Notes under the pieces: model-generated
The model's database searches: none
Told to the model about the DNA's origin: nothing
The model's input: only the letters and a program-made list of their open reading frames with translations
Shown: positions 25,408-37,400 of the stretch, piece after piece
How positions within the stretch are numbered: the first letter of the stretch is position 1
Layout of the letters: each line of letters starts with the position of its first letter
NCBI GenBank assembly: GCA_029204225.1
Contig: CM055102.1
Span: forward strand, 44,462,484-44,524,483
DNA: 62,000 bases
Direction of reading: 5' to 3'
DNA from: Diphasiastrum complanatum
Lineage: Eukaryota; Streptophyta; Lycopodiopsida; Lycopodiales; Lycopodiaceae
Position numbers and translations under genes: made by a program

Positions 25408-26140
25408 TGTTAAAAATTGTAAAACATTTCTATCTTATGTTTGTTGATATTTGGGGGTCCTACCCATGTAAATATTTTGTACATATCCAAGGTATGTGAA
25501 TTGAGCACATATCCTTGTAGAATAGGGCGAGTTTGGGTTAGGTAGATCAAGTTCCAATGACATGCATAAAGTCTAGTTGGTCTAGTATGACATGCACCAA
25601 TGTCGACAATGTCTAGATTGACATGCATGTAGAATTTCACATGGAATTGGTCAAATATGACCTTGTAGAAACTCGAGCCACAATAAATGCATAGTGTCCT
25701 AAGTTTACATTGTGACATGCAAGACATGCAAATACTTTAATGGACACATGCATGTAGTTTTGTAGGTTCATAGTTGAGAATTTGACATTTGGAAAAAGTA
25801 GGTAGAAGTTAGGTGCAATCTGTGCATGCAAGCAGTTAGGTGTCCAGATAATAGTAGTTTGCACTTGAATAGGTGTAGGGAATGCATTGAATGCAAGAAG
25901 TGCCAAGAATTTTGGCTCTCCTATATATGTACATATGACTCTCATTCATTTCTAATGATGAATCAAGCTTTGGTAATGCCATATTGTCAAATTTGGATCA
26001 CATGCTATTTTGCTTGTAATTGCACTCTCTCTCTAACTCAAATTTTGTGTCTTCTTCATACATGACCTTGCTTGTATACTTTCTCTATTTGTGAGGAATT
26101 GATGTAGCTTTGATCTGTAGCATTCTAGTTTGTGCTCTAG
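25408..26140 (+). mobile_element. Probable 3' LTR of the chimeric copia element
   Basis: A short polypurine stretch, TTTCAAGGAG, is followed by TGTTAAAAATTG at 25408, a typical copia 3' LTR start. The likely end is 26140, where the 56-bp segment shared with 23246-23301 finishes. The resulting LTR is about 730 bp. It contains nothing coding. Confidence 0.55.
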
Positions 26141-26352
26141 CCATAGATCTGTTGGTAGATTGCAGGATTGCTCTTCAGGTATTTGTGTGCCACCACAAGG
26201 CATGGTAAAGATCATTCACATTTTTTGTGTGGTTTCTCACACGTGTGAATTTGCTGGATTTTCATCAAGACTTTATATACACCTTTGTTTTTACCTGTTA
26301 TGCTATAAATTAAAGGGTTTGGTCTTGACTTGTCAAGAGGGACTATGTGAAA

Positions 26353-26454
<102 letters not shown>

Positions 26455-26548
26455 CCCACCGTTGGTGCCCTGCCACTACAGGTGTGCCCTCACTGTTGCT
26501 GATCTGTACTTCTGCAGGCTTGAGCACCCTCCTCCAACGCAATAAGAT

Positions 26549-27268
26549 ATGCCATGTGGCAAAGGAGCCGTTGCCTCTACTCCTGAACCATCCTCTGTTT
26601 CCAGCATGGCTTCAGCATCTTCCTTATAGCCAGATCCGCCTACCCCTTCTCCTTCTATGCCTGTAGCAGTTTCTATCTCCCCATCAAACCATATTCTTGA
26701 TAATAGTGAAACTACTGTAGCTATTCCCTTGACTCTAGACACTCTAGAAGCACATGTTTCTTTCCCTCCATATTCCTTGGTCAAACTTCTTCGAGATGAT
26801 CAACTCCGTCTATTTGAATACCTTAACATTCATAGAGAGCAACTGGCTTCTCATGATTCTCTGCTTCTAGGGGTGCAATCGCATTTTCAGAGGTTGGATA
26901 CTTCCATTCAAAAACTCAAGAACGAAGTTGCAGTTATTAAAAGTGAATCTTCTTCTCAAATTGCTACTTTAGCTAAAATCCAGCATCTCAAAAATCAGGC
27001 GGAACAACACCATACTACTATCCAGTCATGGGCAGATGTGCTTAAAGGTTCGTCTACAATTATCTCTCCACCTTCGCCTTCACCTTCTTTTATCTCAGCC
27101 ATGTTCACTGAGAGCCATCTGCAAGAACATAAAGCTCTCAATGTTCATGTTAGAGGTATTCGGAACTCTCAAAATGCTGTTGAAGAAGCTGAGAAATTTT
27201 TGGAAGAAAATTTTCAACACCGCAACAAATGTATGGAAACTGCCTGGCGACTCAATTCACACTTTTAA
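26549..27268 (+). pseudogene. Non-LTR retrotransposon ORF1-like protein, truncated
   Basis: An in-frame ATG at 26549 is followed by a Ser/Pro-rich stretch, a TAG at 26627-26629, then 203 open codons from 26657. The order is Ser/Pro-rich N-terminus, a heptad-like segment (LLGVQSHFQRLDTSIQKLK and on, about residues 70-115 of the open part) and NVHVRGI with following acidic helices, which resembles the coiled coil plus RNA-recognition module of L1-type ORF1 proteins. The RNA-binding part is cut off at 27268. No endonuclease or RT follows. The match is to architecture, not to a specific family, so another coiled-coil protein is possible. Confidence 0.45.
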
Positions 27269-27269
27269 T

Positions 27270-29850
27270 CTTTCCAAATTTATCCAAGAAACCAAGTGTG
27301 AGATAATAAGCATTGGTAGAAAAGATACACTCATTAGACACTTTCAAACAACAATATCGAATTCATTTTTAACAAAATGACAAAAATAAGACAAGAATCT
27401 AAAAGTCAAAAGTTTTCTTCTAAATAGTGGAAATTCTCCTCGACATACTCACACACAATCTGCAATTTATGCCAAGTAGAGAAGCATGTCATACACATAG
27501 AGCCTACACGTAGGACTTTGGATTCTTATCATGAGCTAGGAGGCATGGACATAAGGAAATCCAAAAAGCTTGGCATTGGAATGAACATCATGTTTTGAGT
27601 TGATTTTAGAAATTATAAATTGCGAGAAGCGTCCATTTATCTAAGGTTTGCAAATTAATTCAAAGAATTTCAAACAAATTTCATGCAATTTTTTTATTAT
27701 CTAAATGCATAGAATTCTTTTTTTTTTTTAGTGTGTGGATTGGACACAAAAATTTAGGGTGGCTTAGATGAAGAGCTAAACGGGCTTTAGTTGCTTGCTC
27801 AAAGCTACAAATTGGTTTGTTGTAGATTGGCTAGTTGCATGATACTGCTTGCACATGTTGTATCCTAGAATTCCTTGTAAAATGTAAAATTGGGTCCCCA
27901 TTTCTATCCATCTTGAGCACATGATTAGTTGTCGTGATTGAATTTAGGATATTGTCTCTATACACAAAGGTTACTGTTCCATTCAACACAAGGTAGGAGG
28001 AGGGAAACAATCTACTCTTAATCTGGTCTACTTTCTCTCATAATATATAGAGAAATGGATCTCCTAAAGACCTACAATGCTTTATTAGTTACATAGTTCC
28101 ATATGGTATTTAAGTGGCCCTTGGGTCTCTAATTTTATCTATATGCTTCTATTGGGTCTTATCTCCTAATAGCCCGGGCACATGAGGCATCATCAATTGT
28201 GCCAGGATGGTATCTTCCCTCTCCTTATCAAGAAAATTAGAGGAGAAGTTTTTAAAATCCTGAAAGGGTTGTATAAGTAGGATCCGCTTGAGTTCTTTGG
28301 CAGTGTCTTGTTGGACGTTCTTGAGAGTTGATTGTTGAAAACTCTAGTGCCAGCTATCCTTTGGAGGACATGCAATTGGTTTGTATACCATCTTATTGAT
28401 GAGTGCAAATATGTACTAATTGGAGATTGGTATATTAGCTTTTGTTGATCTTCGCTTTTTGCACTAGGAATTGAACCACATGTAGAAGTCAATTGAGCTA
28501 TATTTGATTTGTTATTAGCCTAAATTTCTTAACAAGGTTCTTATTATATCCTTTAAAAGTGCATCTTGGTTTCCAATGGGGGCTTGAACTTGCGATCAAA
28601 GAAACTTTGGATGCCAAGCTAATACCCTTAAAAAGTAGGCCAAGAACCATCGATATAACTAATCTTGGAGAGTTAGTGCCCCTAGTTACTAGCAATCCAG
28701 AAGAACTTTAGCAATTCTCACAAATATCAACAAATCCAATAAAGTCAGTAGGAGTTCTTAGGTCTCACTCATGCCCAACGGCCCTGGTCAGTTCCTTCTT
28801 GGAAACATTAACAAATGTATAAGTAGTCCAAGTTTTTGATTTAAAAAAAAGTTAAAGCTGTTTTTGCTAGTTAAAACCTTGTTGTGATTGGTTAATCTAG
28901 AAACACATTTTGCTTGTGAAGCCCCCAAGGACGAGGATAATGCACAGGCTTTGTGAAGTGCCTATTTTGACACATGAATATAAATGTGATGACTCACAAA
29001 GTTTTCACTTGTGCGAGGAGAATGTCCTCGAGCTATCTATGCCTATGCCCCCCCCCCCCCCCAAAAAAAAAAAAAAATCATGTATAGTTGACTTATGTGA
29101 TTGCATCGCTTGTAAAGTAGAGATGCGCTCATACCTAATCCACAATGCATGGCCTAAAGGCTCAAACACTTGCCCAATGTGCCCCCAAGAGAATGGGGCT
29201 TTAGAGCACTAATAATTGACACGTGTTTTGGGTTTGGCCTGACCCACTAAAAACGCCCCATGTGGCGTACATACTCGGGCTCTGCCCAAACTGAAAGGTG
29301 CCTGGGAAAAATCTGCGCCATTGTCCTGCGACCACTGACGCCATTTCTCGCTGGCACTAGTGAGACATGGCACCAGTTTCCTGTTGGCAAAGGTGCCATA
29401 TTTGTGAGCACACGCCGTGTTCTCAGGAATCGGCACTGACCCCACATCCCACGGGCATGATACCAGCACCATTTTTTCGCGGGCACTGATGCCACTCTCC
29501 TTGGCACCCACATGCACGTGAGACTAAAGTCCAGTTTGCACTTATATGGGTTACTCGACAAATCATGACATTCCTTATGGGATAATGTATTTGGCTGCCG
29601 GATGACGCTGAGCTTCGAGCAGCCATTTAAGAAAAAAAAAACATGTGGCTATCAGCACACGGTACACTTATGCCAAAAGACTATTGTGCTTGGAAGATGT
29701 GAGGCCCCCAAGATACGAGGTGGGTTGCAAGACATCAGCTCTGTGACCCTTGGTTTCGAAAGGGGCTATTGAACCATGGGACTTAAGCATGGAACTTTGA
29801 ATGCCAAGGTATCCAACTTAGCCAACCCCCCCTTTGGATTATCCGCCTTC
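27270..29850. other. Intergenic region upstream of the FKBP gene
   Basis: No gene is recognised. It holds a C15-A15 double homopolymer at 29048-29077 and a more GC-rich block near 29230-29560. The last few hundred bases must contain the FKBP promoter and 5' UTR, but I see no convincing TATA box or transcription start. Confidence 0.5.
29048..29077 (+). repeat. C15-A15 double homopolymer
   Basis: Fifteen C are followed directly by fifteen A. No gene structure uses it. Confidence 0.95.
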
Positions 29851-29852
29851 AA

Positions 29853-32800
29853 ATGAGACGAAGCCATTTTAGCCCTAATTTTTTGGCTACGATCCTATTC
29901 TTTCCTTCCTTCGTTTTCTTCTTTGCTTCTTCCTCACTTTCCTCTGCAGCTCCGGGTATCCTCCTCGCTTCCACTCCTTCACGCATTTGCGGTTTTGGAT
30001 GTATTTGCCACTTAATACATCTAGGATTTACGTTGAAAGCTGTTGTTTGTTTGCTTCATAGCAAAGTTTTTGCTGATCCTGTGTGTGGAAATGGTCAGTA
30101 CATTGTTCTTGAACGGGTGTAATTTGCGGTTTCTTAAACGCTTCATTCATTTAACGTCAATGCAGTTGTGTTTGTTTGGTGGTAACTTGATGGACACTTG
30201 GGGCTTTTGTTGAAGCTTACATGCAAGCTTTCTTTTCTTTTTTCAGTTTTGTCTGAGTTGTGGGATGATTGATTGATTTCCCTGTCAAGTCTTGACCGAC
30301 GTGAAGATTATGAACCCCCTTCACTATGACAAGTAGATCATATCAGAAGATATGGTTGAAAAGCTTGCCTAGCCAATCTCCCCAGTCAGGGCATTGTGCA
30401 ATCGTGAGACAGTATTTCGTCATAGATGTCTGTCATGGAGAGCATGTGTTTTTGTTATTTCCTAACAAGTTTGTGAAAGTTAGTATTGGGCTGCATGCAA
30501 TATAGTGAATTCTGATTCAGTTACTAGTCGGTGCTATAGTAGAGCAGTTTTATAGATGAAAGCTAGTTATTTCCAATATGTGATAATAATGTTAGAATCT
30601 GTATTTCTTGTTATAACATATGTATGTAGGATATCTTGCCCTCATTATGATTGGAGTTGTTGGTCTCCAGTCACAATTGCTATTTCTATGATGTTGTTCT
30701 AATTACTGAACCATTTACATATGTGTAAGTGACATATGGGGAGCCTTGAGCTTGCTAAAGGATGCTTTATAAAAATATGAAATGGTTTGGAAGAATGCTA
30801 GTTTTCTTTTGTTTGTATATTGTCAAATGAGCTTGTGCTTTGTCATTATGGTCTTGAAAGGAGTGGTCTCCAATGATGGATGTAATTTTGGTATTGTTCT
30901 AATTACCGAATCTTTTGAATGTGGATAAGAAGAGACATCTGAGGAGCTATGAGGTTGCAAAGAAACCCCTCATTCTATTGCAACCTGTTGTTGGATTAAG
31001 TTTGACTTTGTTGCTTTGATAAGTTTGTATTCGTAGGTTTCATTTGAGTTTGGGATTTTCAGTATCTTTTCCAGTATGCTAGGGAATACAGTCTATAAAC
31101 AGTGTATGGATCCAATGTGTTACTTAAAGTTTCTAGATTGTCGTAAGATTATTTAATATTTGTGTTTTGGATTACTATGTGTACCTAACACTCAATGAAG
31201 TAATGGTTTTTACCTAATCACTTAAATATTTTATCAATTGTCGAGAGAAGTGCTAACATTGGAATGCATGCTTTGTATCGGACTTTAAATTCTACTACAT
31301 TGAGCATTATCTTCCAAATTAGAGAATCCTTTGCTTCCACTTTTTAGCCTCAAACTTATTAATGATTGCAAAGAGTTGAACTCTTTTACACCTCGAAAGT
31401 ATTAATAAGATAGCTTTTTTGTTATCTTCTATTTTGTTTTTTTTGAAGTTGGTTATAATAAGATAGCTTTTATGTTATCTTCTATTTTGTTTTTTTTGAA
31501 TTTGGTCAAAATTTGCCTTTGGTCTTTCTCACATGAGAAAAAGAAGCCACGTAAATACTATAGTATTTGTTCTAATTTATCTATAAACATGATGAATGGA
31601 TGTGTAGATCTTATTGAAATGACAAATATCACATCAAAGAATGTCAATCTATGCTTCTATTTTAATGGAGAAGCTCAATGTTGTAACCATGTGAATCATT
31701 TTTGTATTCAACCTATGATTCATTAGTATCTATAGCTAGTTATTTTGTATTTTGTCTATGTCTTTGTAACTCTTGTTTACATTTTATGGTTCTTGTTTTT
31801 ATCTTTATTATTATATTAAATTTTTTTCTTCTTGATTATCATTTGCTTCTTAGTTAACATTGGGTCTACCCAAAAGAATCAAGATTCTTACTGTTGTTTT
31901 GATATAGATCTTTTGACTTTTTTTGTTGCATGTATATTTTTTTCTAAGCTTAACTTATGACGTCACTAACTTCTTCAATTAAAATTTGTTAATTCCGATA
32001 TATTCCAATCTCACAAAAACATATTCAATAGCTAGTTATAGAAGTTTATCTCCCATGCTTGATAAAACAAAATTGTGAACTCATTTGATATTAAAGAAGA
32101 GATCTTCATTTGAAGTTAAAAAGGGTTTTTGCTCCATATACGTTCTTTTATAGGTAGTTGTAGAAGTTTTTCTCCCATGCTTGATAGAACAAAGCTGTGG
32201 CATCATTCGTTGTTCAAGGCAGTGCTACAGGAGATTCTCAAGTTGGTCCTTGATATATAATTGATGTTGTAGCATGTTAGTCGTACTAATCAAAATTAAT
32301 GGATTGTCTTTTGACTTTGTTTAAAATAAGAAAAAAAACACTAAGCTACTTTCAAGGGAAAATTTATGCTTCAAATTTTTTTGCCTTTCATGGCAGTTGA
32401 AGTAGCCCATACCATAGATGCACGCCATTTTGGAACGTTGCATTCTAGAATGGTTTCGGGATTCTGCAGCATTCCAAATTGAAATGCTACATTTTTTTTT
32501 TTAATTACTAGCTGATAATGGATAATGGATAATGGAGTTTGGGTAACTACAACACTAAGTTTGGTACCAAGGGTACATTGCACTTTCAAGTAAGTAGAAT
32601 TGACTCAATGATGGGGATATAAGGATGTATAGCTGTTGCAAATATAAGATCAAGTTGGTATTATTAGGTATGGGACTCAAGCAAACTATCAGTGACTACA
32701 AATGGTACAAAAGGTACTGTGCATCAGTCAAACTTTGGTACAATCATCAAAGAAATCCTTGACGAGTGGTATAGTTTACTTTGACTTATTAGATCTCAAT

Positions 32801-34382
32801 ATTTGGCACATGTACAATTGAATGAAAGGTACAATATCAATTTTAGACAATTATGTGCAAGATTCGAAGGTGCTTATACAATCCTAGTGTCATGCCCACA
32901 ATTGGTCTCGGGTAGCGTGTTCACGCTAGGGATCAGTAGACCAACAACCCGTAAGTTAATTGTGACTATAAGGGAATTGGGGCCCTTTTGTGGATAAGGT
33001 CATAATTAATGGTTGTAGGCCTAAATTCATGATGGTGGATTTATATGGGTCTATCAGTGAGTCATTGGGGAACTGGATGACGTGGCCCAGATAGGCTGCA
33101 GAGGTGTCTAGTGAGGTGTCACAGTGCGCTACTAGTGGTGCATGGGCCTTGGAGGGTATAAGAGTATACCTATTGGGCTCTCACTAGTGTATGCTTGATT
33201 CTGTGATTGGTAGCTACATGCTGCTAGGGTGATTCCTCTTTCCATGACTCTGATTGATCCATAGCTTGGGGGCTAGATCCGTTCGATCTAGGTTTGGTTG
33301 GGTTGGTTTGTCCACCATCCGTTTCCCTTGTGTTGCTTGTGATTGGCATGCTTAGAATAGGATTCGGGATTAGGACTTTATATTGGTATCAAAGCCAATT
33401 CTAAGCACGTTTTGCCATTGTAGTGTGTTCAAGATTGAATCTCGAATTGTGTGGGGACTTTTCCGTTGTGTGATACGAAATTTCGACATACTTTTGAGAA
33501 AATGATGGAGTAAGCAACAAGTGGTGAAAATTCAAATTCCTCTTCCCGTAAATTTCTTTTTTGAAGTATAATCGATTGTGTGGTATGTGTACTACCAGGT
33601 ATACAATCGATTCGGTTTTTCAAGAACTTCAAACTGGTGTTTAGGAAGTGAATTTTGGTTTTCTTGAATCACTTATGTTGCCGATTATTTCATTAAGAGC
33701 ACTTTTTTTATAGCAACGGGTTTGAATTAGAGGAAATGCTGGTTTTTACGGCTTTTTGTTCTTCAAACAATGGTATAGGTGGTTTTTGAAAAGGCAGGAA
33801 AAGAGGCACAAAAAAGACTAATCACTGGCTATGAGTGTTGTTGGTTTCTTACAAGATTTTGCATGGCGGTTTCTTGGTGATTCACACGTTCATGTTGGAT
33901 TTTTTGGCAAACTAACAGAGTTTTGCAGGCTTTGGTGAATCAGTAAAGCCATCATACTGATGGTATGGTTTACAAGATTGCCTATTCTGTAAATAAAGGT
34001 AGGCACCTGCAAATCAGAGTTTCTGAAAAAAATGGGCAGCGTCTACCTTGTTTTTCAGCCTTTAGGAAACCTACCATGCGTAAATCTGTAAGAATAGCTT
34101 ACTTATGCATATATGTAAAGCAGTTGTAAAAGCGCCCTATTGTCATGAGGAATCTGCAAAAACAGCAGAGGTCTTCTTCTAAAGCTTTAAGCATAAAAGA
34201 AAAGCTAGTTAAAGCTTTGATTTATGGAAAAAAACAAACAACAGTATTAACTCTCCAAAACCGCGCCAAAAAGCGGCCTCCAGCTCGCCCTCGGATCACC
34301 TGTGTGCCTGCTAAAGCAACTGAAACCATGGCGAGTTGGAAGCGAGCCTGGCAAGCTCTCAATTTGCCGCCATCTCTCCCTC

Positions 34383-34428
<46 letters not shown>

Positions 34429-37400
34429 GCCCCTTCTCGCGATGAAGGAGCCCGAACCCTCACTTTTTTGAGGGAGGGGGGGGGGGTATGTTTGAACTTT
34501 TAGATAACTTGAGTTTTAAAGTTATCCAATTTGTTAGGTGGGAATAGTGAGTAGGGAGGAGGGGTGGGCCTGGAGTTGGTATACCAAGTTTTTTGTTTTT
34601 CCGTTTTTTAAGAAAAACTTCCAAAGGCTTCTGCCAAATACTATCAGTCATAAAACGGGTGTTTTGTCGGAAATTTGAGATATTGGTCATGACCCCCCTT
34701 TTGGATATCTCAAATTTACAAAACCGGAAACCCAATAAGCTATACTTTTATAAAAGATATATTGGTGAATTTCTTAAACATTAATTAACCCGTTTTCTTG
34801 TGATTCCTTGGAAGGTAATTTTTTATTACCCGTTGACCTTGGACGATGTCACAGAAATGGTTAATGGTAGTGTTTTCTAAATTATTTTTCTTATGTGAAT
34901 CTTCAATAACTCCTTTTTTGATTTACGGGTCAATTCTCAGTGTTGGTAACAAAGAAGATCTTTTAATAAGTCATTGTGTTGGGACATTATTGGTATTTGC
35001 TTACCATGATGCAACACCTCTTTTTTGACTTTCAAGATTTTCTCGAATTTTTTTTTTTTGAAACTTACCCTTGAAAACTCCTGTTGTTTCCTGTTAAAAA
35101 GGGGGAGAAGTAGGAAGAAAAGAGTGTTATCAAGGGGAAACATCTATCAGAGATTCCAGGAGGAATCTGTTATATTGATAGATGGTGGACCTGTTTCAAG
35201 ATATTGGTGTTCCATATCAATATTCAACAGATATTGGTGTTCCATACCACCAACATCAAAATTTATTCTTACAGTAACTATCATAGAGTTGTGATGTCAT
35301 CACACCTCATTCATCATTCTTGATATTAAAGGCACCATAGAGCTATCCTTGTATACTCATATTGGTTACTTGGAGGTACTCTACCATGCACTTGACACAT
35401 TACAATTCGTACTGACATTTACTAAAGATCTATCCATAGCTACCTACACGGTCGGAAACTGTTGGTTCAATGTCAAGTACAACTACAAAGCTAGGTACAA
35501 AACATGCATACAAATCTGGAACCCTATCAGTTACGTTCTTTGGTGATATCTTCCCATTCAGGTTGTCTAATTACCAGCACCGAAATGGAGTTCTGCTCTA
35601 CAACTTTAAGCATCGGCCCCTAGTTCAGGGAGGTGAAGGACTTTGAAAGAATTATGTACCAAGTCGACACCCTCAAACCACAAGTTCTTACCACCCACTA
35701 GAACTGTATCCATGTTAGAATAAAATTCATTCACTGCAAGTTGTTTTTTATATGATGCAAAATTTGTTTACCAGTGATCCATAGAGGAATCTTCTTACCA
35801 AATGCCTAAACTGTTTAGCCGACCATTTTTTGGTAGCACACATTGTGTTTACATGTAGAAAATTTATGTCTAGAGGCCTGCGCCCAATTTTCTGGGAGAT
35901 TCAATGTGAATGTATTGGGTGCCGTGAAGAGTGTATTATTCAGTATTCTTCTCAGGTCTCTGATGCAAAATATATTTTCATACAATTTGCAATTAAAGTT
36001 TAGGTTCTATGAGCACCTAATGGACGTGCTTGCTATTGTGAAAATTAATTGTTCATGTACGATCTTTTAACAGGAATGATTCCATGTCACACCTTTCTTA
36101 AGCAAGTTCAATATGAAAGCTTAAAAAAATCAATCAGCAAACAAAAAGGTTTTTGGTTTTTGGATGGAAAGCTGGTTTACGTTTTTTTTTCTCATTGTAG
36201 ACAGCGATGGGGCACTGTGAAAGATCTAAAAAGAATGACCATGAAGCTCGCTGGGAATACATTGCAAGAAAGCACTCTTTTATCCAGGTTTGTTCATATG
36301 TTTTGACATCTTTGCTACTGGTTAATCTACAAATAAAAGAAATCTAGATATCGAAACAATGCATACTAGAAATTTAAGAAGTTAATTTAAGAAGATATGT
36401 CATTGTTTGACCTTTTGGCAATGGTATCTGTAACAGTTGTTGGATAAAAGTGAAAGAGAGAGTCATCCTTATCTAGCCAGACCATAGAAGCCCATTCTGT
36501 ACCAATAGGAACATATGTTCCATACGCAAGGAACATACTATGTTTTGTTGTACTGAACAAAATAGAAGTATGCACCTATAAAGAAACTGCGTTGTTTAAC
36601 CCAAAAGTGTGCCTGTTTCCCTACCTATGAAGATGCTCAAAGGCGGGCTAGCTACGGGTTCCGTGCTTCTATGCTATGGATTCTGCCATTCTCAGGAAGC
36701 CGATTGCTACAGACGCGTGTTTAGGTTTCTGTAAGAGCTCAGGAAGTGGAATAAGGTTTGTGTGTAAACTACAATCTCAGGAGGCAGAATGAGGCTTTTG
36801 TGTAAACTCAATTGCTACAATCTCAGGAAGCTGATTACTTCAGGAAGCAGATTACTAGTCTTAGGAAGCCGGCAGTGGCTACAGTCACATTTTTAGGTAC
36901 TTCCAAAAACAATGTTTCTAATGAATCTCTATATATTATAGAAATTTGTATGGAACACACATGGAACAGGATTCCATACATACCCGTTATATACGCTATG
37001 AAACTATGACATAGGCATTATAAAAAAGGAGTACAAAATTTCCATTTTAACTTTGCTTCCGCAACTGTTTTAAAACATACATGTACCATGGATGTGTGAA
37101 TGTTAGGACAGTCAACACAGAATCAGTAGCAATTTTGTCGTAAGCTTTCAATCATTGTTGCTTGATCCTCTAAATTTTCAAGGAAAAAACAACTATTGGG
37201 AAAGTGATTTCGTGCTTTAGTGGCAGCTTATATATTCTAAAAGCCATAGAACCCTTCACCAACTACTGCAACTTCTACGCTTATATATTTTAAAATCCTC
37301 AGAACCCATCACCAACTGTTGCAGCTTCCAGGAACAGACACTAGATTATCTATATATCAATTAGTCTTTTCAGTCAATAGTTGGAAATTGAAATGGTTAT

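Noticed and set aside
29209-29626. Overlapping Trp/Cys-rich minus-strand ORFs upstream of FKBP
   Set aside because: Three overlapping frames are open in a GC-richer block, with no motif and no codon pattern favouring one.
29956-30122. Continuation of the first FKBP exon to the stop at 30122
   Set aside because: A donor at 29956 matches the phase of the exon 2 acceptor at 38117 and gives the expected signal peptide-domain spacing; the continued frame has no FKBP similarity.
34145-34471. 108-codon basic ORF ending in Ser-Leu repeats
   Set aside because: Partly a microsatellite translation, inside FKBP intron 1, with no recognised similarity.
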